Source: Enemella evansiae
GTDB taxonomy: Bacteria; Pseudomonadota; Alphaproteobacteria; Rhodobacterales; Rhodobacteraceae
Reading direction: 5' to 3'
Assembly (NCBI GenBank): GCA_017255395.1
Contig: JAFKDC010000004.1
Coordinates: 62,001-126,000 of the forward strand
DNA length: 64,000 bases
Part shown: piece after piece, positions 17,179-25,804 of the stretch
Numbering within the stretch: the stretch's first letter is position 1
Layout of the letters: every line of letters begins with the position of its first letter
Program-made: the position numbers and the translations under genes
The notes under the pieces: generated by a model
Told to the model about the DNA's origin: nothing
The model's input: the letters and a program-made list of their open reading frames with translations, nothing else
The model's database searches: none

Positions 17179-18534
17179 TCACTTCAGCCCCGGGGTGCCG
17201 TCGAACTTCTTTTCGAGATCGTCCCAGCAGTCGATGTAATCGTCCTGCAGCGGCGCTTCTTTCCCGGCGAACTCGGTCAGGTGCTGGGGGAAGCGGGTCT
17301 CGAACATGAAGGACATGGTATTGTCCAGCTTGCCGGGCTTCAGCTCGGCGTTCGACGCGCCCTCGAAGGCGTTCTTGTCCGGTCCGTGCGGCAGCATCAT
17401 GTTGTGCAGTGACATGCCGCCGGGGACGAAGCCCTGCGGCTTGGCATCGTACTGGCCGTAGATGTTGCCCATCAGCTCGGACATGATGTTCTTGTGGTAC
17501 CACGGCGGGCGGAAGGTGTTTTCCGCCACCATCCAGCGCTCGCGGAACAGCACGAAGTCGATATTGGCGGTGCCGGGGACGCCCGAGGGCGCGGTCAGAA
17601 CCGTGAAGATCGACGGGTCCGGGTGGTCGAAGAGGATCGCGCCGACGGGGCAATAGTCGCGCAGGTCGTATTTCACCGGCGCGTAATTGCCATGCCAGGC
17701 CACCACGTCCAGCGGCGAATGCCCGATGGCGCAGCGGTGGAACTGCCCGCACCATTTGATCGTGACGGTGCTTGGCGCGTCGCGGTCCTCGAAGGCGGCC
17801 ACGGGGGCCTTGAAGTCGCGCGGGTTGGCCATGCAGTTGGCGCCGATCGGGCCACGGCCGGGCAGTTCGAACTTCTGGCCGTAGTTCTCGCAGACGAAGC
17901 CGCGCGCCGGGCCCTCCAGAACCTCGACCCGGTAGACCAGCCCGCGCGGGATCACGGCGATCTCCTTCGGCTCCAGGTCGATGATGCCCAGTTCCGTGGC
18001 AAAGCGCAGCCGCCCTTCCTGCGGCACCACCAGCAACTCGCTGTCGGCACTGAAGAAGTAGTCGTCCGTCATGCTTTCGGTGACCAGGTAGATATGGCTG
18101 GCCATGCCCACCTGCGTGTTCACGTCACCGGCGGTGGTCATCGTCCGCATCCCGGTGATCCAGGTCAGCGCCGCGTCGCCATGCGGCACCGGGTCCCAGC
18201 GATACTGGCCCAGAGAGGTCACGTCCTCGACCACGTTCGGGGCCGATTTCCAATAGGGCACGTCAATGCGTTGATACCGGCTGGAATGCTTGACCGAGGG
18301 CCGGATGCGATAACACCAGGTCCGTTCGTTCTGGTGGCTTGGCGCGGTGAAGGCGGTGCCCGAAAGCTGTTCGCCGTAAAGGCCATAGTTGCATTTCTGC
18401 GGGCTGTTCATGCCCTGCGGCAGGGCGCCGGGCAGGGCTTCGGTCTCGAAGTCATTGCCGAACCCCGGCATGTAGCCGGGCGTTGTCGTGCGACCGTCGG
18501 CCTGGATCAGACCCCTGGGTTCCATATCGTTCAT
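17179..18534 (-). CDS. hmgA: Homogentisate 1,2-dioxygenase
   Basis: A 451-residue Fe(II) ring-cleaving dioxygenase that converts homogentisate to maleylacetoacetate. The start at 18534 has AAAGGA upstream; an in-frame ATG at 18558 is less likely. Family blocks are clear: [20 protein letters not shown] near the N-terminus, [15 protein letters not shown], the metal-ligand segment [16 protein letters not shown] (His and Glu) and [12 protein letters not shown] (second His). Length is typical (430-450). It is the last gene of a minus-strand set with the MBL protein, flavoprotein hydroxylase and DUF2783 gene. The later enzymes, maleylacetoacetate isomerase and fumarylacetoacetase, are not in the window. 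Confidence 0.96.
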   Translation of the reverse strand: MNDMEPRGLIQADGRTTTPGYMPGFGNDFETEALPGALPQGMNSPQKCNYGLYGEQLSGTAFTAPSHQNERTWCYRIRPSVKHSSRYQRIDVPYWKSAPNVVEDVTSLGQYRWDPVPHGDAALTWITGMRTMTTAGDVNTQVGMASHIYLVTESMTDDYFFSADSELLVVPQEGRLRFATELGIIDLEPKEIAVIPRGLVYRVEVLEGPARGFVCENYGQKFELPGRGPIGANCMANPRDFKAPVAAFEDRDAPSTVTIKWCGQFHRCAIGHSPLDVVAWHGNYAPVKYDLRDYCPVGAILFDHPDPSIFTVLTAPSGVPGTANIDFVLFRERWMVAENTFRPPWYHKNIMSELMGNIYGQYDAKPQGFVPGGMSLHNMMLPHGPDKNAFEGASNAELKPGKLDNTMSFMFETRFPQHLTEFAGKEAPLQDDYIDCWDDLEKKFDGTPGLK

Positions 18535-18896
18535 GACGCGGTGTCCTTTGTGCAGCAATGCCGCGCGCGGTGGCGGTTCTTCGCCGCGCGCGGGGTGGTT
18601 CCTCTGGCCCTGTCCGGCCCCTCGGCCTGCGGCCCAGGGGCCTGTCTCGGCGCCTGCGCGGCGCGCGACTGGCCCAGGGCTATCCCCGGTCCGACCCCGC
18701 CCATGCGCCTGACCGTGGCGGCCTGCCCGCCGCCCGGGGCGGCGGCATCGGCAGAGGGCACGCGGCCCTCGTCAAGGGTCAGGCAGCGATCCCCCTTCGG
18801 CCCCTGAGCATAGCACGCAAGGGCCTCACTGGCATCCTTGCCGCGCCTGGCTCCGTGGTTGACCGTCCCGATCGTCACGCGCGCTCTCCGGGGCTT
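18535..18896. other. Gap inside the homogentisate cluster
   Basis: These 362 bases separate hmgA from the DUF2783 gene. A minus-strand frame opens at a GTG (18878) just after the DUF2783 stop but its 115-residue product is low-complexity (Gly/Ala/Arg-rich), has no ribosome binding site and resembles nothing I know. I do not call it. A TATGCT-like -10 element on the minus strand near 18810 could give hmgA its own promoter. Confidence 0.35.
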
Positions 18897-19088
18897 TCAG
18901 CGCTCTGCGGCGAGGGCCAGGGCCTCGTCCAGCACCTCTGCGTCACCGATATGGTTGGCCAGGATCAGGACCAGCCGGGCATTGATCGCGTCGCATTCCG
19001 CCTTGGTCCTGCCCTCGTGCACGGCAAGCAACCTTGCGTAGAAATCGTCCGGGTTCGCGATGTTCGGGTCGAGGGTCAGCTTGGCCAT
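18897..19088 (-). CDS. mhaB: DUF2783 protein, probable MhaB-like coupling protein
   Basis: A 63-residue acidic protein (MAKLTLDPNIANPDDFYARL, then GRTKAECDAINARLVLILANHIGD). I recognise the DUF2783 family, which is found next to FAD aromatic hydroxylases. Its position 13 bases after the hydroxylase gene, and its size, match the small coupling protein MhaB of the two-part 3-hydroxyphenylacetate 6-hydroxylase described in Pseudomonas putida U. AGGAGACCCGAG precedes the ATG. Family call is good; the MhaB name is inference from size and context. Confidence 0.75.
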   Translation of the reverse strand: MAKLTLDPNIANPDDFYARLLAVHEGRTKAECDAINARLVLILANHIGDAEVLDEALALAAER

Positions 19089-19101
19089 CTCGGGTCTCCT
19101 C

Positions 19102-20724
19102 TCAGGCGCGTCCGGTTGCGGTGTCGACGGCCCTGCACAGGGCGGCGGCGTCGTAGCGGTCCCAGCGCGCGGCGATATGCTGGTCCGGGCGTATCAGGTA
19201 GACGGCAGATGTGGCCCCTCCCAGATAGCGCTGCACCAGCTCCGGGTTGTCCCGGGCCGAAAGCGCAACCCGGGTGACGGCGATGCCGTCCACGTCAAGG
19301 CTGTCGGGGGCCTCGGCGTCGATGGTCAGCAGCTGGAACGCACCGCCGAACAGCTCCAGAAGCCAGCCGTCACCCAGCGGGGCATCGACCATCGGCGCGC
19401 CGACGCGGGTGCGTTCGGGTCCGCCACCCAGCGCATCCGGTCCGTTCAGCGACAACCCGTCATAGACACAGGGCACCGACAGGCGACCGGAATTGACAAG
19501 CGGGCGGGCAAAGGCGGCCTTTCCGGCCAGCGTCAGAACCGCGTCGCGGAAGACCTTGCTGATCTCGGATTTCGGGGTGATGAAATCGGTCGACCGGGTC
19601 GAGTTCAGGATATTTTCATCGGCGCCATGGACCCGTTCCTCGGAATAGCTGTCCAGCAGCGTCTGCGGCGCCTTCCCGGTGATCACCAGCCCCAGTTTCC
19701 AGCCAAGGTTGTCGGCATCCTGCATCCCTGAATTGGCCCCCCGCGCGCCGAAGGGCGAGACCTGATGCGCCGCGTCCCCGGCAAAGAAGAGCCGCCCGTG
19801 GCGAAAACGCTCCATGCGCTTGCACTGGAAGGTGTAGATCGAGGACCACACCATGTCATAGTCGACCTCCGGGCCGAGGAAGGCGTTCAGGCGGCGGCGG
19901 ACATTCTGCTCTTTCATCTCTTCCTTGCGGTCCACGTCCCAGCCGATCTGGAAGTCGACGCGCCAGACATCGTCGGGTTGCTTGTGCAGCAGGACCGAGG
20001 CGCCCTGACCGTGGCTGGGTTCGAACCAGAACCACCGTTCGGTCGGGAACTTCATGTCGCCCTTCAGCCTGATATCGGCGATCAGAAAGCTGTCCTGAAA
20101 GACCTTCCCGGTAAAGCCGTATCCCAGCATGGTGCGCAGCGGCGAGTTTGCACCGTCGCAGGCCACCACCCAATCGGCCTCTATCCTGTAGGGGCCGTCC
20201 GGCGTCATCACGTCCAGACCGACGTGATCCTCCTTGACCTCGACGGCGTCCACGCGGGTCTTGCCGCGCAGCTGGATCGGCGCGCCCTCGGCCTGCAGGG
20301 CCCGCAGCCTGTCGATCATGAAGCGTTCGAAATAGGGCTGCTGAAGGTTGATGAAGGCCGGGTACTTGTGGCCCTGTTCCGGCAACAGGTTGAACTCGAA
20401 CACCTTGTCGTCGCGATGGAAGACCTTGCCGAGGTTCCAGACCACGCCCTTTTCCAGCATCGGCTCGCCGCAGCCGTAGCGGTCGGCGATTTCAAGGCAG
20501 CGCTTGGCGAAACAGATCGCCCGGCTGCCGGTGCCGATCCCCTCGTGGTCGTCCAGCACCAGCACCGGAATGCCCTGCTGGCCAAGGTCGAGCGCGGTGG
20601 CAAGGCCAACCGGACCGCCGCCGACCACCACCACGGGATGGCGGACGGCCTCGGCCCTGTCCTGATCGGTCGAGCGCTCGTAGGGATAAACCTTGTGAGC
20701 GACTGTATACCTGTCTGCGAACAT
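19102..20724 (-). CDS. mhaA: FAD-dependent aromatic hydroxylase (MhpA/MhaA-like)
   Basis: A 540-residue class A flavoprotein monooxygenase. The N-terminus has the dinucleotide fold VVVVGGGPVGLATALDLG at about residues 26-43. VVACDGANSPLRTMLG is the DG motif, and LFFAGDAAHQVSPFGARGANSGMQDADNLGWKL contains the GD motif for FAD. I prefer the ATG at 20724 (MFADRYTV) over the upstream in-frame ATG at 20772. With the DUF2783 gene and hmgA following on the same strand, the simplest role is hydroxylation of 3-hydroxyphenylacetate to homogentisate, as MhaA does. 3-(3-hydroxyphenyl)propionate is the alternative, but no mhpB-type dioxygenase is present. Confidence 0.82.
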   Translation of the reverse strand: MFADRYTVAHKVYPYERSTDQDRAEAVRHPVVVVGGGPVGLATALDLGQQGIPVLVLDDHEGIGTGSRAICFAKRCLEIADRYGCGEPMLEKGVVWNLGKVFHRDDKVFEFNLLPEQGHKYPAFINLQQPYFERFMIDRLRALQAEGAPIQLRGKTRVDAVEVKEDHVGLDVMTPDGPYRIEADWVVACDGANSPLRTMLGYGFTGKVFQDSFLIADIRLKGDMKFPTERWFWFEPSHGQGASVLLHKQPDDVWRVDFQIGWDVDRKEEMKEQNVRRRLNAFLGPEVDYDMVWSSIYTFQCKRMERFRHGRLFFAGDAAHQVSPFGARGANSGMQDADNLGWKLGLVITGKAPQTLLDSYSEERVHGADENILNSTRSTDFITPKSEISKVFRDAVLTLAGKAAFARPLVNSGRLSVPCVYDGLSLNGPDALGGGPERTRVGAPMVDAPLGDGWLLELFGGAFQLLTIDAEAPDSLDVDGIAVTRVALSARDNPELVQRYLGGATSAVYLIRPDQHIAARWDRYDAAALCRAVDTATGRA

Positions 20725-20750
20725 CTTTCGGCCCCCGCCCCAAAGCGCCC

Positions 20751-21701
20751 TCAGCCCTGAAGGGCCTCCCACATCTCCAGATCCCGTTGCGCGGTCCAGA
20801 TGCGCGGGGTGTCGATGCCCCGGGCCTCATCAAAGGCGCGCGCGACGTTGAAGGGCAGGCAGTGCTCGTAGATCGCGTAGTCGCTGAACTTGGGGTCGCA
20901 GCTTTCGCGGACCGCGTCCCATGCGTCTTTCAGCGTGCCGCCTCGCGCGGCGACCTGTCTGGCCGGGCGGTAGGTGCTTTCGACAAAATCCCGGGTGTTT
21001 TCCAGCGCCGCGTCGACCATCTCGCGCCCGACAAGCGCGTCGCCGCGTCCCGGAGCGATGAACTGGGGGTCGTAGGCCTTGACCGCGTCCAGCGTCTTGC
21101 CCCAATCCTCGAAATGGCCGTCGCCGCAATAGCAGGCCGAGTGGTATTCGACGATGTCGCCGGTGAACATGGTCTGCGCGTCGGGCACCCAGATCACGCT
21201 GTCGCCCGCCGTATGGGCCCGGCCAATCTGCTTGATCTCGACCTTGCGGTTGCCAAGGTAAACGGTCATCGAGTCCGAAAACGTGGTCGTCGGCCAGGTC
21301 AGGCCGGGAATGCTCTCGTGGCCCTCGAAAAGCCGGGGGAACCGCTGAAATTCGCTGTCCCAGTCCTCTTGCCCACGCTCGACCACCATGGCGCGGGCCT
21401 TGTCGGACATGATGATCTGGTCCGCCCCGAAGGCCGAGGCGCCCAGCACCCGGACGGCGTGGTAATGGGTCAGCACAACGTGGCTGATCGGCTTGTCGGT
21501 GACCGAGCGGACGCATTCGATGACCTTGTTGGCCAGCCGGGGCGTGGCCTGCGCCTCGACGATCATGACGCTGTCGTCACCGATGATGACACCCGAGTTC
21601 GGATCGCCCTCTGCGGTGAAGGCATAAAGCCCCTCGCCGATCTCGGAGAACGATATCTGTTTCTCGCCGGTGTCGCCCTGCGACGCGAATGCCTTTGCCA
21701 T
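20751..21701 (-). CDS. MBL-fold protein with altered metal motif
   Basis: A 316-residue metallo-beta-lactamase-fold protein, first gene of the homogentisate cluster. The fold is clear: an N-terminal strand pair (IGDDSVMIVEAQATPRLANK), then VVLTHYHAVRVLGASAF, then IGRAHTAGDSVIWVPDAQTMFTGDIVEY. The usual HxHxDH motif reads HYHAVR: the first two histidines remain, but the Asp-His pair is Val-Arg, so a normal two-metal site cannot form. The later GRAHTAGD histidine and TGD aspartate are kept. It may bind one metal or act on an unusual substrate in aromatic degradation. The stop is 27 bases before the hydroxylase start. Confidence 0.8.
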   Translation of the reverse strand: MAKAFASQGDTGEKQISFSEIGEGLYAFTAEGDPNSGVIIGDDSVMIVEAQATPRLANKVIECVRSVTDKPISHVVLTHYHAVRVLGASAFGADQIIMSDKARAMVVERGQEDWDSEFQRFPRLFEGHESIPGLTWPTTTFSDSMTVYLGNRKVEIKQIGRAHTAGDSVIWVPDAQTMFTGDIVEYHSACYCGDGHFEDWGKTLDAVKAYDPQFIAPGRGDALVGREMVDAALENTRDFVESTYRPARQVAARGGTLKDAWDAVRESCDPKFSDYAIYEHCLPFNVARAFDEARGIDTPRIWTAQRDLEMWEALQG

Positions 21702-22043
21702 GTTCGTTCCTTCCGTGGTTCCGTCAGCGCCGCATCAGGGGCGGCGCATTGCGCCCGCGCGCAGCGACGTCGGGCGTGTTGGTAAGCGGGCCGGTCCCCG
21801 ACCCCCTGCGCGACCGGGGCAGCTTGGCATGGCCCAGGATATCTGCCGCTGCGTCAAACAGCGCGGCACCCGTCACAGCCGGGGCGTCTTGCCCTGCAGC
21901 GATGCCGCAACTGCGGACCCCTGCGACGCTTTCAATTGTCAGGCCAGCATGGTTTTCGCGGCTCGTGATCGTCCTGACAGTTCCGATGGCCACGTTCTGC
22001 CTTCCATCATCCTGAATGCATCCCTGTTTGCGGCGCAACCCCC

Positions 22044-22134
22044 GCAACGAAGCAGCAGAGTCATTGCGCGCGAAACGATTTCGTTTATCATTGCAGTCGC
22101 AACGAAAGTCAACATCATTTCGAGCGCAACGAAG
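22044..22134. promoter_or_regulatory. Divergent operator region with four AACGA repeats
   Basis: In the intergenic region between the MBL gene and the MarR gene, the pentamer AACGA occurs at 22046, 22074, 22101 and 22128, spacings of 28, 27 and 27 bases. Three copies are inside a longer GCAACGAA repeat (22044, 22099, 22126). The second copy is part of a perfect palindrome AAACGATTTCGTTT at 22073-22086. The last repeat is 16 bases before the MarR start codon. It is probably a binding array for the MarR protein. Confidence 0.55.
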
Positions 22135-22149
22135 TGGGTGCCAGAAGAT

Positions 22150-22638
22150 ATGCCGTCAACGTTCCACCTCTCCGTCTTCCTGCCCTATCGGCTTTCCGTG
22201 CTGTCGGACCGTGTCAGCCGCCGCCTGTCGGTCGAGTACGAACGAACCCACGGCCTTTCCGTAGCGGAATGGCGGGTGCTGGTGCACTTGGCCCGATGCG
22301 GCAGCGTTTCCGTGCGCGACATCCACAACTGCGTGAACCTCGAAAAACCCAGGGTCAGCCGGGCGGTCAGCAGGCTGGAGCAGAACGGTCTGGTCTGGAA
22401 GGCCCCGGGCAAGGGCGATGGACGGCTGGTCGCGATTTCCCTCACGCCCGCCGGGCAGGCGGTGCTGGCCGACATCATCCCCGCTGCGGAGGCGGTCGAA
22501 TCCAGCATATGCGACGCGGTCGACCCGGCCGACCTGCGAACCTTCTTCCGGGTCATGGAGCAAATGCACGCGGCCCTCGATGCGGATGCCGCCGCCAGAC
22601 CGCGGTCGCGAATGGACGTCGAAGGCCTGGAAAATTGA
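22150..22638 (+). CDS. MarR family regulator of the homogentisate cluster
   Basis: A 162-residue MarR-type winged-helix regulator. The start at 22150 (MPSTFHLSVFLPYRLSVLSDRVSRRL) follows an AGAAG stretch. The DNA-binding region is EWRVLVHLARCGSVSVRDIHNCVNLEKPRVSRAVSRLEQNGLV at about residues 38-80, with the wing at KGDGRLVAISLTPAG. It is divergent from the MBL-mha-hmgA set and most likely represses it until an aromatic acid binds. Similar MarR proteins control homogentisate genes in other Proteobacteria, so the assignment by neighbourhood is reasonable. Confidence 0.88.
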   Translation: MPSTFHLSVFLPYRLSVLSDRVSRRLSVEYERTHGLSVAEWRVLVHLARCGSVSVRDIHNCVNLEKPRVSRAVSRLEQNGLVWKAPGKGDGRLVAISLTPAGQAVLADIIPAAEAVESSICDAVDPADLRTFFRVMEQMHAALDADAAARPRSRMDVEGLEN

Positions 22639-22639
22639 G

Positions 22640-22800
22640 GTTCTTGGGCGACTTCCCCGCGAGGCCGCCAAACGGGACACAGTCGCGCAGCTCACCGAGC
22701 GGGGCTACCCGATCAGGGAAGTGTCGGAGTGTCTCGGGGTCAGCCCGTATTCGCTCTACGCCTGCACGAAGACGTTCGCGAAGCTCTTTATGGACAACGC
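22640..22800 (+). pseudogene. IS3-family transposase OrfA remnant
   Basis: An in-frame stretch just after the MarR stop reads REAAKRDTVAQLTERGYPI then REVSECLGVSPYSLYACTK, the helix-turn-helix of IS3-type OrfA transposases. It has no start of its own, a cysteine stands where a tryptophan is usual (SLYxWTK), and nothing of OrfB follows. It is a decayed fragment and marks the left side of the mobile-element scar around tRNA-Ser. Confidence 0.7.
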
Positions 22801-23132
22801 GTTTTCGTTCTGGCATCTGAATTTGCAGTGCCAGCCCCTGCGGCCCGTCAAGCCCCGTTTTTTGGTTCTACCGCATGACAAAAGGCTCACGGCGTCCGAC
22901 GTCCCGAACAGGCGCTGAATAGCCTTGTTTCATTGGCCCATCCGGCTTCTTCCAGCCTCCCTCTCTTCCAGCTTCACTGCAGAAAGGTCTGTCAGAGAAC
23001 AACAGTTCGCGCCACCAAATGAAGAGCACTGAGCGCAATCGAAACGAAGCCATTGAGAACAACGAATGCAGATGAGCGCATAAGTTCAGTAACTTATACG
23101 CTATCAAGCAGCCCCATGGGGTTCAAAGAAAA

Positions 23133-23222
23133 TGGCGGAGACGAAGGGATTCGAACCCTCGAGACCCTTTCGGGCCTACTCCCTTAGCAGGGGAGCGCCT
23201 TCGACCACTCGGCCACGTCTCC
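23133..23222 (-). tRNA. tRNA-Ser (GCU)
   Basis: A 90-base tRNA on the minus strand. The acceptor stem pairs GGAGACG (from 23222) with CGTCTCC, followed by discriminator G and an encoded CCA. The anticodon arm reads CTCCC-CTGCTAA-GGGAG, giving anticodon GCU (serine, AGC/AGU). A long variable arm (GTAGGCCCGAAAGGGTCTC) and the TTCGAAT T-loop complete a type II tRNA. It sits in a patch of IS fragments; tRNA-Ser genes are common integration targets, but I did not find a second copy of its 3' end. Confidence 0.97.
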
Positions 23223-23522
23223 GTCGACCCGTTTAGAGGGGCATGGCCCGAGAAACAAGGTGAAAATCGAGCTTTGTTGGCCTCTCAACTCACATGCTTG
23301 ATATTACATATGTTCACCAAGATTGCCGCCAAAGTCCCAAGTGTTTGGCAACGATTTGTCAACGGCGTCCACTCGGGCCGCAGGGCGTTCGATGCCGACA
23401 GAGAAGATAGTGTCGTCCTCTTCGCCGCGGAAAACTAACATGGCACATGAGGCGGCTTCCACCTTCTCTTGCCCCTGTCGCACTCCTACATCGCGTCGTC
23501 GACACCCTGCGGCCAGGATAGG

Positions 23523-23774
23523 ATGACCGACCAGACCGGAACCAGGACGATCCAGTATATCTACGACTTCGGCGATGGCTGGGACCACAGTATCCGGATC
23601 GAGCGGGTCAACGAGGCCGCCCCGGGCATGACCGATCCACGGCTGCTGAAGGCCGCCGGGGCCGGCCCGCCCGAGGACGTCGGCGGCGCCTGGGGCTACG
23701 AGGCGTTCACCGATGGCGACGCCACGCGCAGCGATCTGGTCACTGACGGAGACCTCGACGATGCGGGCGCCTGA
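23523..23774 (+). pseudogene. Truncated pRiA4b ORF-3-like protein
   Basis: The frame from 23523 encodes TIQYIYDFGDGWDHSIRIE, then PRLLKAAGAGPPEDVGGAWGYEAF, the C-terminal signature of the plasmid pRiA4b ORF-3 family. The N-terminal half (about 80-100 residues) is absent and the C-terminus also stops early (83 residues against about 180). It is probably non-functional and belongs to the same scar as the two transposase fragments. Confidence 0.75.
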
Positions 23775-23987
23775 ACGGTCGATGGCGGCTGGACCGTGAG
23801 CAGCGGTGCCGCGTCCCATACGTCCGGTGGCGCCAGCGTGCTGAGCCGGGCACTGTCGGCTCGGTCGGAATCGCCTGCCGCGCCCAGGTGACCCGCTCCG
23901 GACGGACTGCCGGCTCGGTCACCCTGCGCCTTGCCGGCGGCATGCCTGTCGCGACAGCCGCGATCTCGTCCAACGGGCAGACGCTCT
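23775..23987. other. Unassigned fragment in the mobile scar
   Basis: A plus-strand frame here encodes RTAGSVTLRLAGGMPVATAA and SSNGQTLFSLTTL, which reads like a beta-strand-rich domain (possibly a phage structural or carbohydrate-binding piece). It has no start and runs on into DNA antisense to the IS5 remnant. I do not recognise it and list it only as a likely fragment. Confidence 0.25.
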
Positions 23988-24281
23988 TCAGCCTGACCAC
24001 TCTGTCGCAGACTTATGCTCACCGTGCTCGGCGGCCGGACCGGGCATCATCCGCGCGAAGATGCCCTTGTCGCTCCACCGTTTCCAACGGCTGTACAGCG
24101 CCTTATACGGCCCACACGCAGCAGGGGCATCGCCCCACCTTAAATCATTGCGATTGTTAAGTATAATGCCACATGACACCCGTTTATCATCAACACGCGG
24201 CGTGCCGAGGGACCTCGGAAAGAAGGGCTCCAGACGCGCCATCTGCGCATCCGCAAGCCAGACAAGATCAGACATGTTCAC
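23988..24281 (-). pseudogene. IS5-family (IS427-like) transposase OrfA remnant
   Basis: The minus-strand frame encodes MSDLVWLADAQMARLEPFFP, RVDDKRVSCGIILNNRNDLRWGDAP and YSRWKRWSDKGIFARM, the N-terminal half of IS5/IS427-group transposases. After AAEHGEHK the sequence leaves the family and stops; the DDE catalytic half is missing. Several normally conserved residues are changed, so it is a decayed copy. GAGCCCTGACC at 24329-24339, upstream of this gene, may be what is left of its terminal inverted repeat. Confidence 0.82.
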
Positions 24282-24524
24282 CGCTTGATTTTCGAACCGT
24301 GAACCATGCTCCTAAGCGGAGATCAATGAGCCCTGACCCTTGACGGGCCCTTCCGGTCTTCGGCGGAAGAAGATGGCCCTACGGACCAGCCCGGGGCCGG
24401 GTGGCGGAATGCGCTCGCACCCGGCAGGGACCTTGGATAAAAGCCGGGGGGCGACGCGTTGCGTCGCCTGTTTTGCACGGCCCCGCGGCGCCACGCGTGT
24501 GGCAGGAACAGGGGAGTGCCCCGT

Positions 24525-25670
24525 ATGAGTATTTTCAGAGCCCTTGGCCCCGCGGTGGGCCATACCCCTCCGGCAGAAGCGCTTCGAAACGGGATCGGGG
24601 CCTTCGCCGCGCTTCTGATCACCGGCATCTTCATGCTGTCGCCTCTGGTCGACCCGTCCACCGGGCTGTTCCTCATCGCGCCCTTCGGGGCCACCTCCGT
24701 CCTACTCTTCGCCGTGCCCAACAGCCCGCTGGCGCAGCCCTGGTCAGCGGTTGTCGGCAATACCCTGGCGGCCATCGTCGGGGTCGCCGCCTGCCTCTGG
24801 ATCGGCGACCCGGCCCTGCGGATCGCGGTGGCGGTCGGCGGGGCGATCGTCGTCACCATCCTTGCCCGGGCGGTGCATCCCCCGGCGGGCGCGGTGGCCA
24901 TGGTGGCCGCCATGAGCCCCGAGACGGTAGAGGCGATGGGGTTCACCTTTGCGCTGGCGCCGGTGGCGGCGGGAACTCTTGCGCTGGTGGCCCTGGCGGC
25001 GGTCTACGCGCGCCTGACCGGGCGGCGCTATCCGTTCCGCCAGTTCCACGAACCCAACACCCACGGCACGGAGGAACCCGGGGCGCTCGAACGCATGGGT
25101 CTGGGCGAAGCAGAGCTGAGCGCGATCCTCGAACGCTATCGCCAGTCGTTCAACCTGGGCGCCGAGGATCTGGCCCGGCTGATCGGTGCGGCGGAATTGC
25201 AGGTCGCCAGCCAAGAGGTCGGCCCGCTGACCGCCGCCGACATCATGTCGCGCGACCTGATCACGGTCGGCCCGGAGACGCCGCTGGTCGAGGTGGCAGA
25301 GCTGTTCCGGCGCCACCGCTTCACCTCTCTGCCGGTGGTGGCAGAGGATGCGCGGTTCCTTGGGGTGATCTTCCAGATCCACCTGATCTCGCGGGTCAGA
25401 GAGGACGCGCTGCGGCTGGACCGGGGCTTTGTCGCGGCCATGCGGCGCCTGCTGGACCCTGCGCGGCGGCAGCCGGTGCGGGCGGGCGACATCATGAGCA
25501 GCGCCGGGGCCCGGGTTGCACCGGATGCGCCGCTGACCGTGCTTTTGCCGCTGCTGGCCGAGGGCGAGGCCGATGCCGTTCCGGTCATCGAAAACGACCG
25601 GATCGCCGGCATCGTGACGCGGACCGATGCGGTGGCCGCCATGGCGCGCCTGTCCATGCGCCGCCCCTGA
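24525..25670 (+). CDS. HPP-family membrane protein with CBS pair
   Basis: A 381-residue protein combining an N-terminal HPP domain (about residues 1-165, four or five membrane segments, with the signature HPPAGAVAM) and a C-terminal pair of CBS domains (about 235-380; TAADIMSRDLITVGPETPL and RAGDIMSSAGARVAPDAPL). The HPP family includes nitrite transporters in plants and cyanobacteria, while CBS pairs bind adenine nucleotides and often gate transporters. The ATG at 24525 follows GGGGAG. It looks like a single-gene unit just right of the IS scar. The substrate is unknown. Confidence 0.85.
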   Translation: MSIFRALGPAVGHTPPAEALRNGIGAFAALLITGIFMLSPLVDPSTGLFLIAPFGATSVLLFAVPNSPLAQPWSAVVGNTLAAIVGVAACLWIGDPALRIAVAVGGAIVVTILARAVHPPAGAVAMVAAMSPETVEAMGFTFALAPVAAGTLALVALAAVYARLTGRRYPFRQFHEPNTHGTEEPGALERMGLGEAELSAILERYRQSFNLGAEDLARLIGAAELQVASQEVGPLTAADIMSRDLITVGPETPLVEVAELFRRHRFTSLPVVAEDARFLGVIFQIHLISRVREDALRLDRGFVAAMRRLLDPARRQPVRAGDIMSSAGARVAPDAPLTVLLPLLAEGEADAVPVIENDRIAGIVTRTDAVAAMARLSMRRP

Positions 25671-25804
25671 CATCGCGCGCGCTTCGGCGACGTCCAGACG
25701 CCGAAAGCCTTGAAACCCACCCGCAAAGCGTCATCTTTAGACCGGCAGGGCCGCTTTGTGCGCAAAGCCGCCTGCGGGTTTCTTGCAGTTGCGAAAGGTA
25801 TTCT

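Noticed and set aside
18531-18878. 115-codon minus-strand frame between the DUF2783 gene and hmgA
   Set aside because: Starts at a GTG without Shine-Dalgarno, low-complexity composition, overlaps the hmgA start. Not enough support.
23133-23222. tRNA-Ser as a current attachment site
   Set aside because: No integrase gene and no second copy of the tRNA 3' end were found, so only an old scar can be claimed.
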